From: Anisakis pegreffii
Taxonomy: Eukaryota > Nematoda > Chromadorea > Rhabditida > Anisakidae
Assembly (NCBI GenBank): GCA_035041965.1
Contig: JAPYMA010000016.1
Location: 62,001-126,000 of the forward strand
Reading direction: 5' to 3'
DNA length: 64,000 nucleotides
Part shown: positions 38,571 through 60,204 of the stretch, piece by piece
How the letters are laid out: each line of letters starts with the position of its first letter
Numbering within the stretch: the stretch's first letter is position 1
Position numbers and translations under genes: made by a program
The notes under the pieces: generated by a model
Database searches by the model: none
Seen by the model: only the letters and a program-made list of their open reading frames with translations
Told to the model about the DNA's origin: nothing

Positions 38571-39710
38571 AATTTACCGGATTTTTCTAACCGAACATCC
38601 GTCGGATACCGTCACCAATAATAATCATGAAATAATTATAGGCAATCAGATATGATAACCCTATCAAACCGCACTTCAATAAGTAACACTTTAAGAGTAA
38701 TTTCTTGATTGTTCCAAAAGCTTTTTAATATGAAAACATTTTCATCAATTGTTACTCCCTGCCTTTCAAGGTCTGAATGGCTCTCATGAAAACTTGCTGC
38801 CCCTCAGTCCTGATCCGCAATCCGGAAGTTGTGTCACAAAAGAGATTCTTTGGAGAATTCACCGAATATCTCTTTGGACTAGTTCCACTCCGAGTATGCA
38901 AACTTGCTTAATCACGCTGAAATGCTTTATAGTTGCTAGTTACAATATAAAATTGCTGTTTTTGTTATACGATTGATAGAAATCATAAAAATGATCCCGA
39001 TTGGATAATCTCACAGAACTGGATAAATATGACTTGATCAGCTGGATTCCATTGATGGCTCCATAACCAGATCCATGTCACTCATTCTCCTTCCATTGGT
39101 CCTCGAAATAACTTTCGAACTTCAGAAAGCTGGTCCCTTCAGAAGCCTCCAGAAACGAGGTCCCTGAATTCATTCAAACAGCTAATTCAAATTCACTGAC
39201 CATTCGTTGCTATAGTGGACAATCAATTGCATTTGGCATTTCATTTCATACCTTTCTTAAATTGCCACAAATTTGTTTGACGAAATTTGAATTCAACTCA
39301 ACCATCTTTTATTAGAATTAAAATTATTTATTGGTTTATTCTTTTATTCGGTGATTGGAATTGTTGAAATTTTTTCATCCATTGTTTTCCTAATAGTTCA
39401 ATTGGTGGCCTCCTGGTTGCTTTAGTTTCTGTGGGACTTTCAGCACTTTTTTTATATGTTATATTTAGCAGAAGCTAAAATCGTTGTTTTTTAAGTTATT
39501 TTAAGTTATTCTTGAGTTATGAATGCACTCCAGATTGCTCAAAGTTGCTAACGATAGCAAAATAGTAAATAGTGAAAAGGTAGTAAATAGTAAAAATATG
39601 GAATAGAATATGGATAGTAAAAATATGGAATTATTTTGTGATCGAAACTTCGTGCTGTTTAATGTTTTCGTTCGTAAAGAAATATTCTCAGTAATGATCA
39701 AAATTATTTT

Positions 39711-39715
39711 TTCAG
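39711..39715 (+). promoter_or_regulatory. Candidate trans-splice (or 5' UTR) acceptor of mog-4
   Basis: A T-rich tract ending ttttttcag stands 9 nt before the mog-4 ATG. In nematodes such a lone acceptor just upstream of the start commonly receives a spliced leader. No upstream coding exon is apparent. Confidence 0.45.
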
Positions 39716-39724
39716 TATCACAAT

Positions 39725-50039
<10,315 letters not shown>

Positions 50040-51635
50040 GTCGTTCATTTTCACTGAATGTTTGAATTGTATCATGCGTGCATCATTCTTTGGTCATCTT
50101 TGCTGCGCTCCGTGAATCGTCAATCTCCGTAATGATTGTCTCTGAAAATGGTTTGCACGATTGATTTATCAACCTCATCAAGTTCCCTTGCGGCAGCCTT
50201 AAGTTTCCTTTGGGCATTTGCTCGCGGTTATGAAGGAGCGCCCATCCAGAAACCACTGATTATAATAGTTTATTAGTTGTAAAGTTAGTTCTTGAGTGTA
50301 AAATTACTGGTGTTGTAAAGCTGCTTATTTTAACTGTGTATTTCAGCGGTTATTTTTGTGAAATCGTGATTATTGGTTCATTGTTCATCAAAAATAAAAG
50401 AAATTTTAGGTTTTATGAGTGGAAGACATCGTTTTGCGATTGGTTTTTCGTTTATTTTTTTTTGAGAATATCATCTAAGCAATCGTTTTTGCGGTGTTTT
50501 TCCCTGGACGGTCATTTTCTTTCAAATTTTACTTTCGTTTCGTAATACTTGTTCTCATCTTTCAACATTTTTCAAAAGGCACTGTGTACAAATATCGTAT
50601 CCGTTTTAGTTGTTTTCAAAGTTGCATTGAGGGTTTTTATCGTTCTGATTCGAAATTTTTACTCTAAATAAAGCACTCTTCGAAAGTGATGACGAATTAT
50701 TTATTTTTGTGCATATCGGATTTTGTTTGTAAAATTGTCGTGCGGTTATGAAGCATCCATCCGATAATGCAGTTATTTTAAATGTTACCATTTTGTAGTT
50801 GAACGACGTCATTTTGCTTGTATGGTTTGTTGTTGTTATTGTTGTTGTTGATACGTCATCAGATCGTGTACATATATGATTTTAAAGCTGAAATGCTCAA
50901 ATAAAAAGTTTCATTCAGAGCGAGTGAATGTTTGAAAAAGAAATTGCGTTATGAAACGTTCACTGTCGATTGAAACAGTCACGGTCGTCTTCGAGAACAC
51001 CAATATCTTTGTGATGTGATGTCGGAACGATTTTTTTACACTTTCAATTAACTTCTAAATCCCACTTTGGTGATTGATAATGAAACATTGGTATTTTGAT
51101 CAGTGATTCGATGAAGGGACTTGTTTGGATGGGAAAAACCAATTGATTTCGTTGAGTGTGGAAGTGGAAGTTTTAGATTGAGTAGAAATTTTAGTTTTTA
51201 ATTTTACAATGCGATGCATAATATTCTTTTGAATTGTTTTATGCATAAAGCAATATTAATTTGAACACATATTGTGGTTCTGATGGTTTTGTTCGTTCAA
51301 AATTTATATTGGTGTTGTTATTATTAGTGCGGTTCATTATGAAAATATTATTTGATCGCAGTTACTTAGGACTCGTTATGACTTGACGCTTCTCTCCTAT
51401 CCAAAATGGCAGTGCATTCGTCTTCTGCCGACATCAGCGCCGAGAATTGCTGTTGTTATTGTAACGCAGAGAATCATCCACTTTAAGAACTTGTAATCTC
51501 GGTTGATTCGGTGATCACAATGGTCTAGGGCTAGGACTACTCTTCCGTAATGCTCAATGATCTAAGTGGAGAGGCTGTTAAAATAAGCGCTGCAGTGTTG
51601 TGGTTGCGTAATAAATCAGTTGAATGATTAATCGT
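50040..51635. other. Intergenic region between mog-4 and plrg-1
   Basis: 3' untranslated sequence of mog-4 (AATAAA at 50393-50398 and later) and the presumed upstream region of plrg-1. No exon or RNA gene recognised. A 1.6-kb gap is long for a canonical nematode operon. Confidence 0.55.
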
Positions 51636-51641
51636 ATTCAG
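51636..51641 (+). promoter_or_regulatory. Acceptor abutting the plrg-1 start codon
   Basis: attcag immediately precedes ATG at 51642. In a nematode this suggests spliced-leader addition right at the start codon, leaving no gene-encoded 5' untranslated bases. An upstream cis exon is the alternative: an in-frame ATG lies at 51624. Confidence 0.4.
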
Positions 51642-54600
51642 ATGGTTGAAAAAGAGTCGACTCAGAATGCGCAGACGACAGCGAATGATGCAGAATGGTC
51701 AGCAGCATCGAATGCATCCACACCGGTCGCATCCAACCAACAACAGCACCACCAACAGCAACAGTTGACTCATCATGACCCAGTGGAGACACCGCATCAG
51801 AAACAACTACTCAATTTGGTATTCAGATCAATGAAGCGCACACACGACTTCTTCTTTCACGACTATCACAACGCTTATCCGACGGATCCAAAAGCGTTCG
51901 TTTCCTCTCGATTCGTTCATCTTGTTGTGCTCCATAACACGCCGCTGTCTCACCACTCCAGTCAACGGTTTTATCGGACAACATTGAGCTTCATCTTAGA
52001 TTCATTGCGTCCGAAGTATCCTTATCGAAGCAAAACGACTTAGTGGGCAACATTTATCATGTAGAGAATTTGTCGATCCGTTGGGTACAAGATGGTGTAG
52101 TCGGTGAAATATATTTTCGTGAGTATACGTTGGCAAATGGGCCAAAAATGCAGCCAAAAGCGGGATCAGTTGCAAGACTAACACCCAACCCTCAAACGAG
52201 TCCCTCAATCTTTAAAATGTTTAGCAGACTGAAAAATGCAAAGTAGAAACTTAGACTAGAACAGCGAAAATAGTCTCAAAACTTTACTTTCTCTGGATTC
52301 TTTCCATTCCCTGGAATCCATCTTTAGTCCTTCCGAAAGTATTTCCCTGTTTTTGAAATGTAGTGTGTAGACATACTTTTTGGCTTGTTTAATTTCGACT
52401 TTTCTACGTTTGATGTTTGAGAGGGGAGTAAATTTGGGGTAGAATGATATGATGTGAAGTAATTGTGCGGAATCTTACAAGATGAATGAATGAATAAGAA
52501 TAGGAGAATCGTATATTTGATACAGATCTAGTTCTAAGCAGAAGTATTTTGATGGAGTGAAAGTGGTAGAAGTGGAAATTGATTATGAGTGCTCATATGA
52601 GGATTGTTGCTTTGAATTGTTTAGAGAAATGTTTTGATTGGTGATCGATTTTTAGTGATGAATTGTGGCGATCGGTGAAGGTGAAATGTGAATTCGGCGA
52701 TGTGCTGAATCATGTACAAGAGGAGAAACGGCGTAAAGAAGATGAAATTCTGAATTTACCAAAGAATGAAACGAACGGCGGCAGCGTTCTCCTGTCGACG
52801 CCGTCAAATCAAAATGGTTTTTAATTGTTTCCTTTTTCTTCATTTCTTTTTTTGGATGATATTTGTCAAGGAATTTCTGTTTTCCATATTCTATTTCAGT
52901 GTAATTTTGCATTTCTTGAGAAAATTGAGAAAAATTCATTCGATTTTCAGGTGCACTCGCGATCGGCAATTCAGCAGCCAATATCGACACATCAAAGTGC
53001 GTTTTTTGCGTTTGGTCAAAGTTTTTGTGCTCTGAAATTTCAGACTCTTACAATCGTTCCCACAAAACACTTTTTTTTACATTTTTCAGTTGGAAATTTG
53101 ATTTCAAAAAATTTTGGTTAAAATATTTTCTGTGTAATTTTTTGTAAAATTTTTTGTCTTCCAGAGACTTACCAGTTGTTGCGAGTAGTGCAAAAGCGGA
53201 AGAGAACACGACACGTGCCATGTTGCCGTCTCGAGCACCAGTAATGATCAAACCTAAATGGCATGCACCGTGGAAGTTGTATCGGTAGGTACTTTGGGGC
53301 CATTATACCAAATCGATGATTAATAAATGTGTTGAAAATTGGCAATGAAAGCGATGAATTATTTGCGTGTATCGTTCTTTATCTCATTCAAAACGTCGTT
53401 ACTCGTTTATTCGATCGGCAATTGCAAAAACTCATCAACGAATGAATCGATCTGTCAACGATTATACTCGATTGTATTTTTCCTTTGAAAGTAACCATAC
53501 GAGGGGGACCACTCTCACAGCAATGCTTGCTAAGGGCGGTAGAACTCTGTGAAATTATCCACCAGTACTTTTCCTAGTGAATTGCTGTTATTATCATTAT
53601 TTTCGTTATTATTAGGCGATTGTAGTATTGAAGTGTCGTTGTTGTTGTTACGGATGGTTTCAATGAAGAAACGAAAGTTTTGAAGTGGAACTTTTAAGAA
53701 TGAAAATCAATTTTCAGAGTAATCTCAGGACATACGGGATGGGTGAGATGCGTTGATGTGGAACCCGGTAATGAGTGGTTTGTTAGTGGCGGTGCTGATA
53801 GAATTGTTAAGGTTGTTGTTGTTATTTCATTTCATTTGTACTCCGTAAGCTGTTTGGTTGTAATAAATTCGTAGAGCCCACTGATGTTAGGCATATGCTG
53901 CTGGTATTTTGAGTAGATTATTATTGTTGTTGTTATAGTATTGTAGGCGATTGTTGTTTAGTTGATTAGATCGACTGATATATGCATATCAGTTGTCTTT
54001 ACAGCCTGTGGATCAAGTTATCATAGGGTTGAACAATTTAGGTTTGGGATCTAGCCACTGGGAAGTTAAGGCTTTCGTTGACCGGACATGTGAGCGCCGT
54101 TCGTGCCTGTAAAATATCGCATCGACACCCGTTCTTGTTCACTGGTGGAGAAGATAAACAGGTTTTTAATTCATTAATATTACTTTCACTTATTCATTGT
54201 TCTTGTAATTTATCATTTATTATTAGTCTTATAATTTCTATTCACAGTTAACATTTTCATTGTGTTTATTTGCAAGCATTTGCAAACATTTGTTTTTGCT
54301 ACTAGTTGAAATAATGTTCATTATTTTATGGTTTGTTCATCGGTTTTATTTGCAATACACTTATAAAATGAAGGTGAAATGCTGGGACTTGGAATATAAC
54401 AAAGTGATCCGACATTATCATGGACATTTGAGTGCAGTGCAGGACTTGTCGATACATCCGACGTTGGATATTTTGGTGACGTGTGCACGTGATGCGACTG
54501 CGAGAGTTAGTTATTTGTTTATTTATCGTTCACTGTTGGCATTCGTTTTTGAGAGGTTATCGGTTGGTGATCTGATTTTGGACTGGCGACATTCCATGTC

Positions 54601-56254
54601 GAATAGTTTTGCAAGATTTTCGAAATTTGATGGTGTTGAAAGCATAAAATCAAATTTTCACAAGTACTAGATTGATGATTATGATATTATATGGTAATAG
54701 TAATAATGATCCTAATGAACAGGTATGGGATATGCGTACGAAAGCGCAGATTCACTGTTTGTCGGGCCATACGAATACCGTGGCATCGGTGATAACACAG
54801 GCCACCGACCCTCAAGTTATAACTGGCAGTCACGATAGCACGATTCGTCTATGGGATTTAGCTGCTGGCAGGAGTATGGCCACTTTAACGCATCATAAGG
54901 TTAGTTGTGAATGTGGAAGCAGCATTATTGAGAGAATTATATTGTCTTGGCTAACTTACCCATGCATCAGTTATAGCTGTAATATATTCAGTTATGTAAT
55001 ATTTTATATTTTTTCTGAAGCATATTCTTTGTATGAAACGATGTTTTTGAACGGTTTGATTGCATGTGAATAATTCCTTTTGTGTCAGTTATTGCTAAAA
55101 TTATTTTTGTAAATGCTTTGAATCTAAAAGAGGAATTAAATTGAAGAAAAGTGTTCGCGCTTTGACATTCCATCCATCGTTGTATATGTTCGCGTCTGGT
55201 GGTGCGGACAATATAAAGCAGTGGAAGTGCCCAAATGGGGAGTTCATTCAGAATCTTCCCGGACATAACACTATCGTTAATTCGTTGGTGTCTAATGAAG
55301 ACGGTGTGCTTATCTCAGGAGGTATGATTCTTTTTATTTTTTTGAAATTGTGTTTATCGATTCTAAATGATTCATCATTTGACGACACGAATCAGTGTTC
55401 AAATAAATCAATGCTGGAATAATCATGTCATCGCATTTTATGAAATTTCTTGCTACAAAATGTTTTCATGTGTTCAATAAATTGTTGATTTTTGTGACTC
55501 AAGATTGAGGATTGTTCTCAAGGAATTAGAATAATTTCTGATATTAAAGGTGACAATGGGTCGATGTTTTTCTGGGACTGGAACAGTGGTTTTTGTTTCC
55601 AAAAAGAGCAAACGAAAGCGCAACCGGGCTCGATCGACTCAGAGGCTGGTATCTTCGCGTTAACGTTCGATCAGTCGGGCTCCAGGCTGATCACGGCTGA
55701 AGCCGATAAAACAATCAAAATGTACAGAGAGGATGACACTGCGGTAAGATTCACATTCCAATCGAAGTTTCTTTCAATTATTAAGCAATTTGTTCCATTA
55801 CAATTTTGTAATCAGCCTTAATTGAGTAAACTTATAAAAATGTTCCAGCTGGAATCATAGATTTTTGAATGATAATTGGGCAAGTTTTGGACAACTCAGC
55901 ACTCATATTTTTTTGGTTATATTATGGAAATGACTGATTTTACTCAGAAAACAAACATTATGAAGAATGGTTGCTAATTATCCGATTCGTAATGCCAGAT
56001 TTTTTGATCGTCAATTTGATCTGATAGTTCTGAGCAGTCTCCAGCACGCTTCGTTTATTCTTTCTATCAGATGAAAGCATGAGAGCAGTTTCGGTTCCAT
56101 ATGCGAAATGTGCTTCTCGTTGAATAGTAACTAGTTAGATTTATGTTGGTTGTTGACGAAGTGATGCGTGTTTGATGGTTATTTTCATTTTCAGACCGAA
56201 GAAACACATCCGATTATATGGCGTCCTGAAATACTCAAAAGGAAACAGTACTGA
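51642..56254 (+). CDS. plrg-1: Pleiotropic regulator 1 (PLRG1/Prp46), WD40 spliceosome component
   Basis: Eleven in-frame exons (51642-51895, 52656-52816, 52951-52996, 53165-53284, 53718-53811, 54042-54161, 54374-54505, 54723-54899, 55147-55321, 55550-55743, 56195-56254) encode about 510 residues, as in other animals. The start at 51642 begins MVEKES, like the family's MVEE, and directly follows gtattcag. [11 protein letters not shown] is the conserved N-terminal motif. Seven WD repeats begin near residue 195: [82 protein letters not shown] and [12 protein letters not shown]. The tail [17 protein letters not shown] is diagnostic. PLRG1 belongs to the Prp19/CDC5L-related core that stabilises the catalytic spliceosome. 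Exon 1 contains a Gln/His-rich insertion (QQQHHQQQQ). Three of ten acceptors are AAG. Confidence 0.95.
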
Positions 56255-58371
56255 TTGTGTGAATGCAATAAAGGGGCAATGGCCACTTCAGTTGATCATC
56301 AACTCAAATTATGAGGAACTCGTTATGAAATATGTGAAATTACCATTTAAAAATCCGTTCATTGTTTTTAATCTGAAAAAATCTTGAAGAATCTGAACAA
56401 AGCAGCGTTCAAGAAGCTTGTTTTAGAAGTATCTCGTTGGTTTAGAAGTTAGGTAAGAAATTGTGCGTTTTTAAAGAAAATACTTCTCCGAAATGATCAG
56501 TATTTTTACGAATGCCCTCCCACAGCAGTCATGTGAATGAATGTTCAGCGCGACAAACATTATGGGCACAAAGGGGATTCTTATCGAAAACAATTGACAA
56601 TTCAGAATAACGATTAATTTCATGACTTCAGCGCTTCAGAATGCAAATTTGGTTGTATAACTTGACTTCGATGTGTATTGTGTTTGTTCATTTGGATATT
56701 GTTCACGGCGGTTGTTCACTACTAAATTAGATAGATACACGGATCTGTTTTGTATTAAGCGCATGCAGATGATTCGAAAAGATGTGTACAGTATGGTTGT
56801 CAGCAATCGGCAAATACGCACAAATTTAGTCACTGACTTGAAATGTCTAAAACATTCTGGCGATTACCTTTGCCATAGAGAAGGATTTTAAGCGGTGTGC
56901 TGTCAGCCGTTCGTTGCAGTTATGTAATTCGCAGCCGGTTTGATGGTGAGATATCAAGCAAGGAAACTTATAACAATAGATATTTTGAGTGAAGCAATAG
57001 ATGGACGTCTGCGTATTTGCCGATTTCCGTTAACGATAACACATAGCAAATGTCGTGTTCATACGTGAACTAATGATTTTCATATTGTGTTGTTTTTTGT
57101 TAATGCTTAAACGATAGTAATTGGTGTTGTTTTGTGTTGTGTTTGATCGTGTTTTGTTGCCGTGTATTCAGTTATTCGGTCGTATGTTAATGTTATACAT
57201 TCAGCGATTATTGTTTTTTGTTGTCGTTGTTGAGTAATTTTCTGAATTCGTTATTTTGCATTCACTCTCTCGTTATATTCACTCGTCATCTATTGATCGC
57301 CTCAAATAAAAATGTTTTCATTGAAGTGAAATTTGTTGATGGATTATTTTCAGTAAGTTCTATTTCTTAAGAATTTTCATACATTTCCAAAAATCGCAAT
57401 GGATTACAAAGCTGCACAGGCCATCACTTAATGTGCACACAAACTGTGTATGTCCATGTTGTGCATGGATGCGTTTTCATATAATCATCAGTCGGATGGC
57501 TGTTAGAGGTGACTACACCTTGCTAGTGTCTCTTTCATGTTTCTTATAGTCCTTAATTGATGACCAATAATTTGGGTCACTTGATACCTCACCTAATTTG
57601 GTAGTCACATAAAGTGATAGATTCAAGTCAGATGGTGTTTGGCCTAGTCTTGGTAGTTTTATTACTTTGGTATACTGCTAATTACCGAACAAGACATTAC
57701 CAGGTCGAAGAGGAACGGCAGTTCTCATTGTAACTCAACGAAGGGTGTGTCGATATTATAAATGAAAATAAATTGTACTGAAGATGATATATCTAGTTAT
57801 CTCTAGTAACAGTGTCGTGTGTTGTTCTCTTTCTCTAGCCAGCAATTGCGAACCCACTCGTTGTTACATTCATCAGTGAATGGAGTTGATCATCACATGA
57901 TGTGGTCAGCTTTGCGCAGAGGCGATAACGTGACCAATGAGGCTTAGCCGAGGTGCGTTTATTGCTGGTTGAAAACTTTCACCCAATTGCCCGCCGCGGC
58001 TCCTGAAATACGGATGCCGTAGGCAATTTTTGAACGCCCGTAAGGGGCAACAAGAACTGAATATGATTGGAAGTTGGATGGGTGTTTAAGTTAGTGCTCA
58101 TCAGTTGGGTGTAAAAGCTCGATTTTTTGTCGTATGTTGGGAAAATGCTCAAATAAAAAGGGATGTCAGACATTCCGGATGGAAGGGACTCCATATAGAC
58201 GGCAACCAAGGGAGCTCGGAATCGGGCATATTGCTTGAAGATACGTGAAAGCGGTGAGCAATGAAGCAGGTGAGGATATGAGCAAAATGAATATGATTAT
58301 TGAGATTATTCAGGTGTTTTTTAAACCGTCTTCTGAGCGAGAGAACCTTGTCAACTAACGCAAAAAAAACG
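56255..58371. other. Intergenic region downstream of plrg-1
   Basis: AATAAA at 56267-56272 lies only 13 bp after the plrg-1 stop; another is at about 57305. The rest is AT-rich without a recognised gene. A GC-richer patch near 57960-58070 contains no reading frame I can interpret. Confidence 0.5.
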
Positions 58372-59013
58372 ATGTCCAGTGACGACCTCAATGAGACAAT
58401 CTGTCTATCGGATGATGAACTCATGGTGATTTTCACGCATTATTCACTTTTACTGTTTACATGCTGTGAGTGAAATATAAATCTCATTCTTCGTAATACA
58501 GTTTCGCGTAGTACATTATGAAGTGTTGCTAATTCAAATGATAGAGGATAACAGTGGGAATGAATACTCTATTAATCAAGAAAACGAATCCGGCTCTTAT
58601 TGTTTATCATGAAACGTACTCTTGTCATTGATCATAGCACTAGTGATCATAATAGTAGCAACAATAATGATAATAATAAAAGTAATATTAATACCAATGA
58701 TAAATAATATAATATAATAATAAATAATATAATAATAAATAATAGTATTAAAAATAACAATGATGGTAGCAAAATTAACAAAACAATAAATGAAAAACAA
58801 AATCAAATAACTTGTTTATAAAATTCGTAGGATGGCCACTGGAATCGCCCGCCAGATGATAGCTATTTGAATGATGGGTTGATCGCTGGACTAATCCCTG
58901 ATGAGACGGATCATTGTATCAGTAAAAACTCACCGCTATCGTTCACATGCTCACCCAACCGACAGCAACAAGTCATCAGCAGCAGTAATCAATCTATCGA
59001 CGTGAACGAGTAA
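58372..59013 (+). CDS. Probable small acidic protein of unknown function
   Basis: Two exons, 58372-58425 and 58831-59013, join in phase at a TAG acceptor to give 78 codons plus stop. The peptide is acidic at the start (MSSDDLNETICLSDDEL), then DGHWNRPPDDSYLNDGL, and ends with a Ser/Gln-rich tail. The frame stays open upstream of the ATG to an acceptor at about 58311, so more 5' exons may exist. A further exon-like segment after an acceptor at 59076 (starting PFDRMHECLSAGNE) could belong to it by alternative splicing from within exon 2. No domain recognised. Composition is more coding-like than the flanks, but the evidence is only frame and splice signals. Could be a fragment of a larger gene. 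Confidence 0.4.
58662..58745. repeat. AAT/AATAT low-complexity tract
   Basis: Dense AATAAT and ATAATA repeats in the intron of the small acidic gene. Confidence 0.85.
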
Positions 59014-60204
59014 TATTTTGACATTAATTCCCTCATTTTGCATTATTTTTTGGCTGGGCATGTGGCATGGTTGCAGCCCTTCGACCGAATGCATGAATGC
59101 CTCTCAGCCGGAAACGAGCATTACGAGGTCGAAAATTGGACGGATGGAAGTGTCGCGAAGATATTATATTTGGACAGGAATGGGAACAACAGGCTTGAAA
59201 CCGCAATTATGAGGAGTAGTTGAGAATAAGTGAACAATTAGAGACAACTTCGAGCCTAGATTGGATCAAATTCTTTAAGATAAAGCGAATCATCGATAAA
59301 AGTAACGTGCTGTGCATCCCTTACAACGTTCGCTCACTCAGCCTAATGTGTGCAACACATTCAGTTCGAACTTTGTACATACAATCGGAACCCCAACATT
59401 GTGTCCACAAACCACAAAGAATGATCGTTTCGTTTGCTACTTCGCGAGCAACTGATCTCGCATACGTGTGTGACCGACCACAGAGGGGCTTCGAAAGAGG
59501 GCCGGAGGACTTAAGGAAGCCAAAATTTTTACGAAATTGTACGGACGAGGCATGAATAAGAATAAAAGAATAGATCTAAAGTGGTCTCCGCCGATGCAAT
59601 CCACACACACATCACTACTCGATTCTCTTTTCGCTTCCAAATCTGAAGAAAGTCCGTCCAACGGAAGCTGCTCCTCATTACGGATCTACCAGTTCAGATG
59701 GCGGATCTGCCCTATTTTGGTCGATTTTGTGTTTTAGGTTGGTAAAATCAAAATGGCATTTCGTTCACATTCGCAGTCGAATATGTTACTTATTGTTAGA
59801 GCGCAGCAAGAAATGTTCGCATGAACGAAATGCCGTTGTGATTTTACCAACTTGAAATATAACATTACCTGATTCCGATTTCGTTCTTTTAAAATATCCT
59901 CTAAAAATCGTGATTAGTAAACGTTCACGGTTGTTCAGTTCCATATGTAACTCATAAAAATCACCGAATATCAGTGCAACAGTTATAAGTTAGTAACGTG
60001 TTGTGCCATTTGAATCATGAAGGAACAACCAGAAACTCTTAATCAGCAGAAGCTTTTACCATGCAAGTAACTGCGATCACAGAAAATTGCTGACAAAAAT
60101 CGGAAAAATTCCTCATTGGGTCACTATAGAAATGGAGTTTTTTTCTCGGTTCCAATAATCTTCAAGTGGAGAAGGCAAAATCGGAACAGGTCGTTGCAAT
60201 TCAA
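59014..60204. other. Region before slx-1 with several open frames
   Basis: Open frames at 59038-59223, 59220-59555 and 59537-59737 are more GC-rich than the surroundings but are in different frames and not recognised. A small foldback element is at 59736-59854. The slx-1 promoter or upstream exons are probably also here. Confidence 0.4.
59736..59854. mobile_element. Short foldback element
   Basis: Left arm ggttggtaaaatcaaaatgg, extending into catttcgttca, pairs with the right arm tgaacgaaatgccg followed by gattttaccaac (few mismatches over about 33 bp). The loop is about 50 bp. No flanking duplication seen. Confidence 0.75.

Larger units (their letters stand above)
37207..39715. other. Intergenic region between the LIM gene and mog-4
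   Basis: Holds the LIM gene 3' untranslated region with AATAAA at 37407-37412, a possible foldback at 38428-38570, and otherwise AT-rich DNA. A frame at 38749-38976 has no recognisable features. Confidence 0.55.

Noticed and set aside
51624..51641. Earlier in-frame ATG for plrg-1
   Set aside because: The family starts MVEE-like, matching the ATG at 51642, and an acceptor abuts that ATG.
52043..52246. Open frame inside plrg-1 intron 1
   Set aside because: Exon 1 and exon 2 of plrg-1 join in phase across it with conserved sequence on both sides. The frame has no recognisable features, and the opposite strand is open too.
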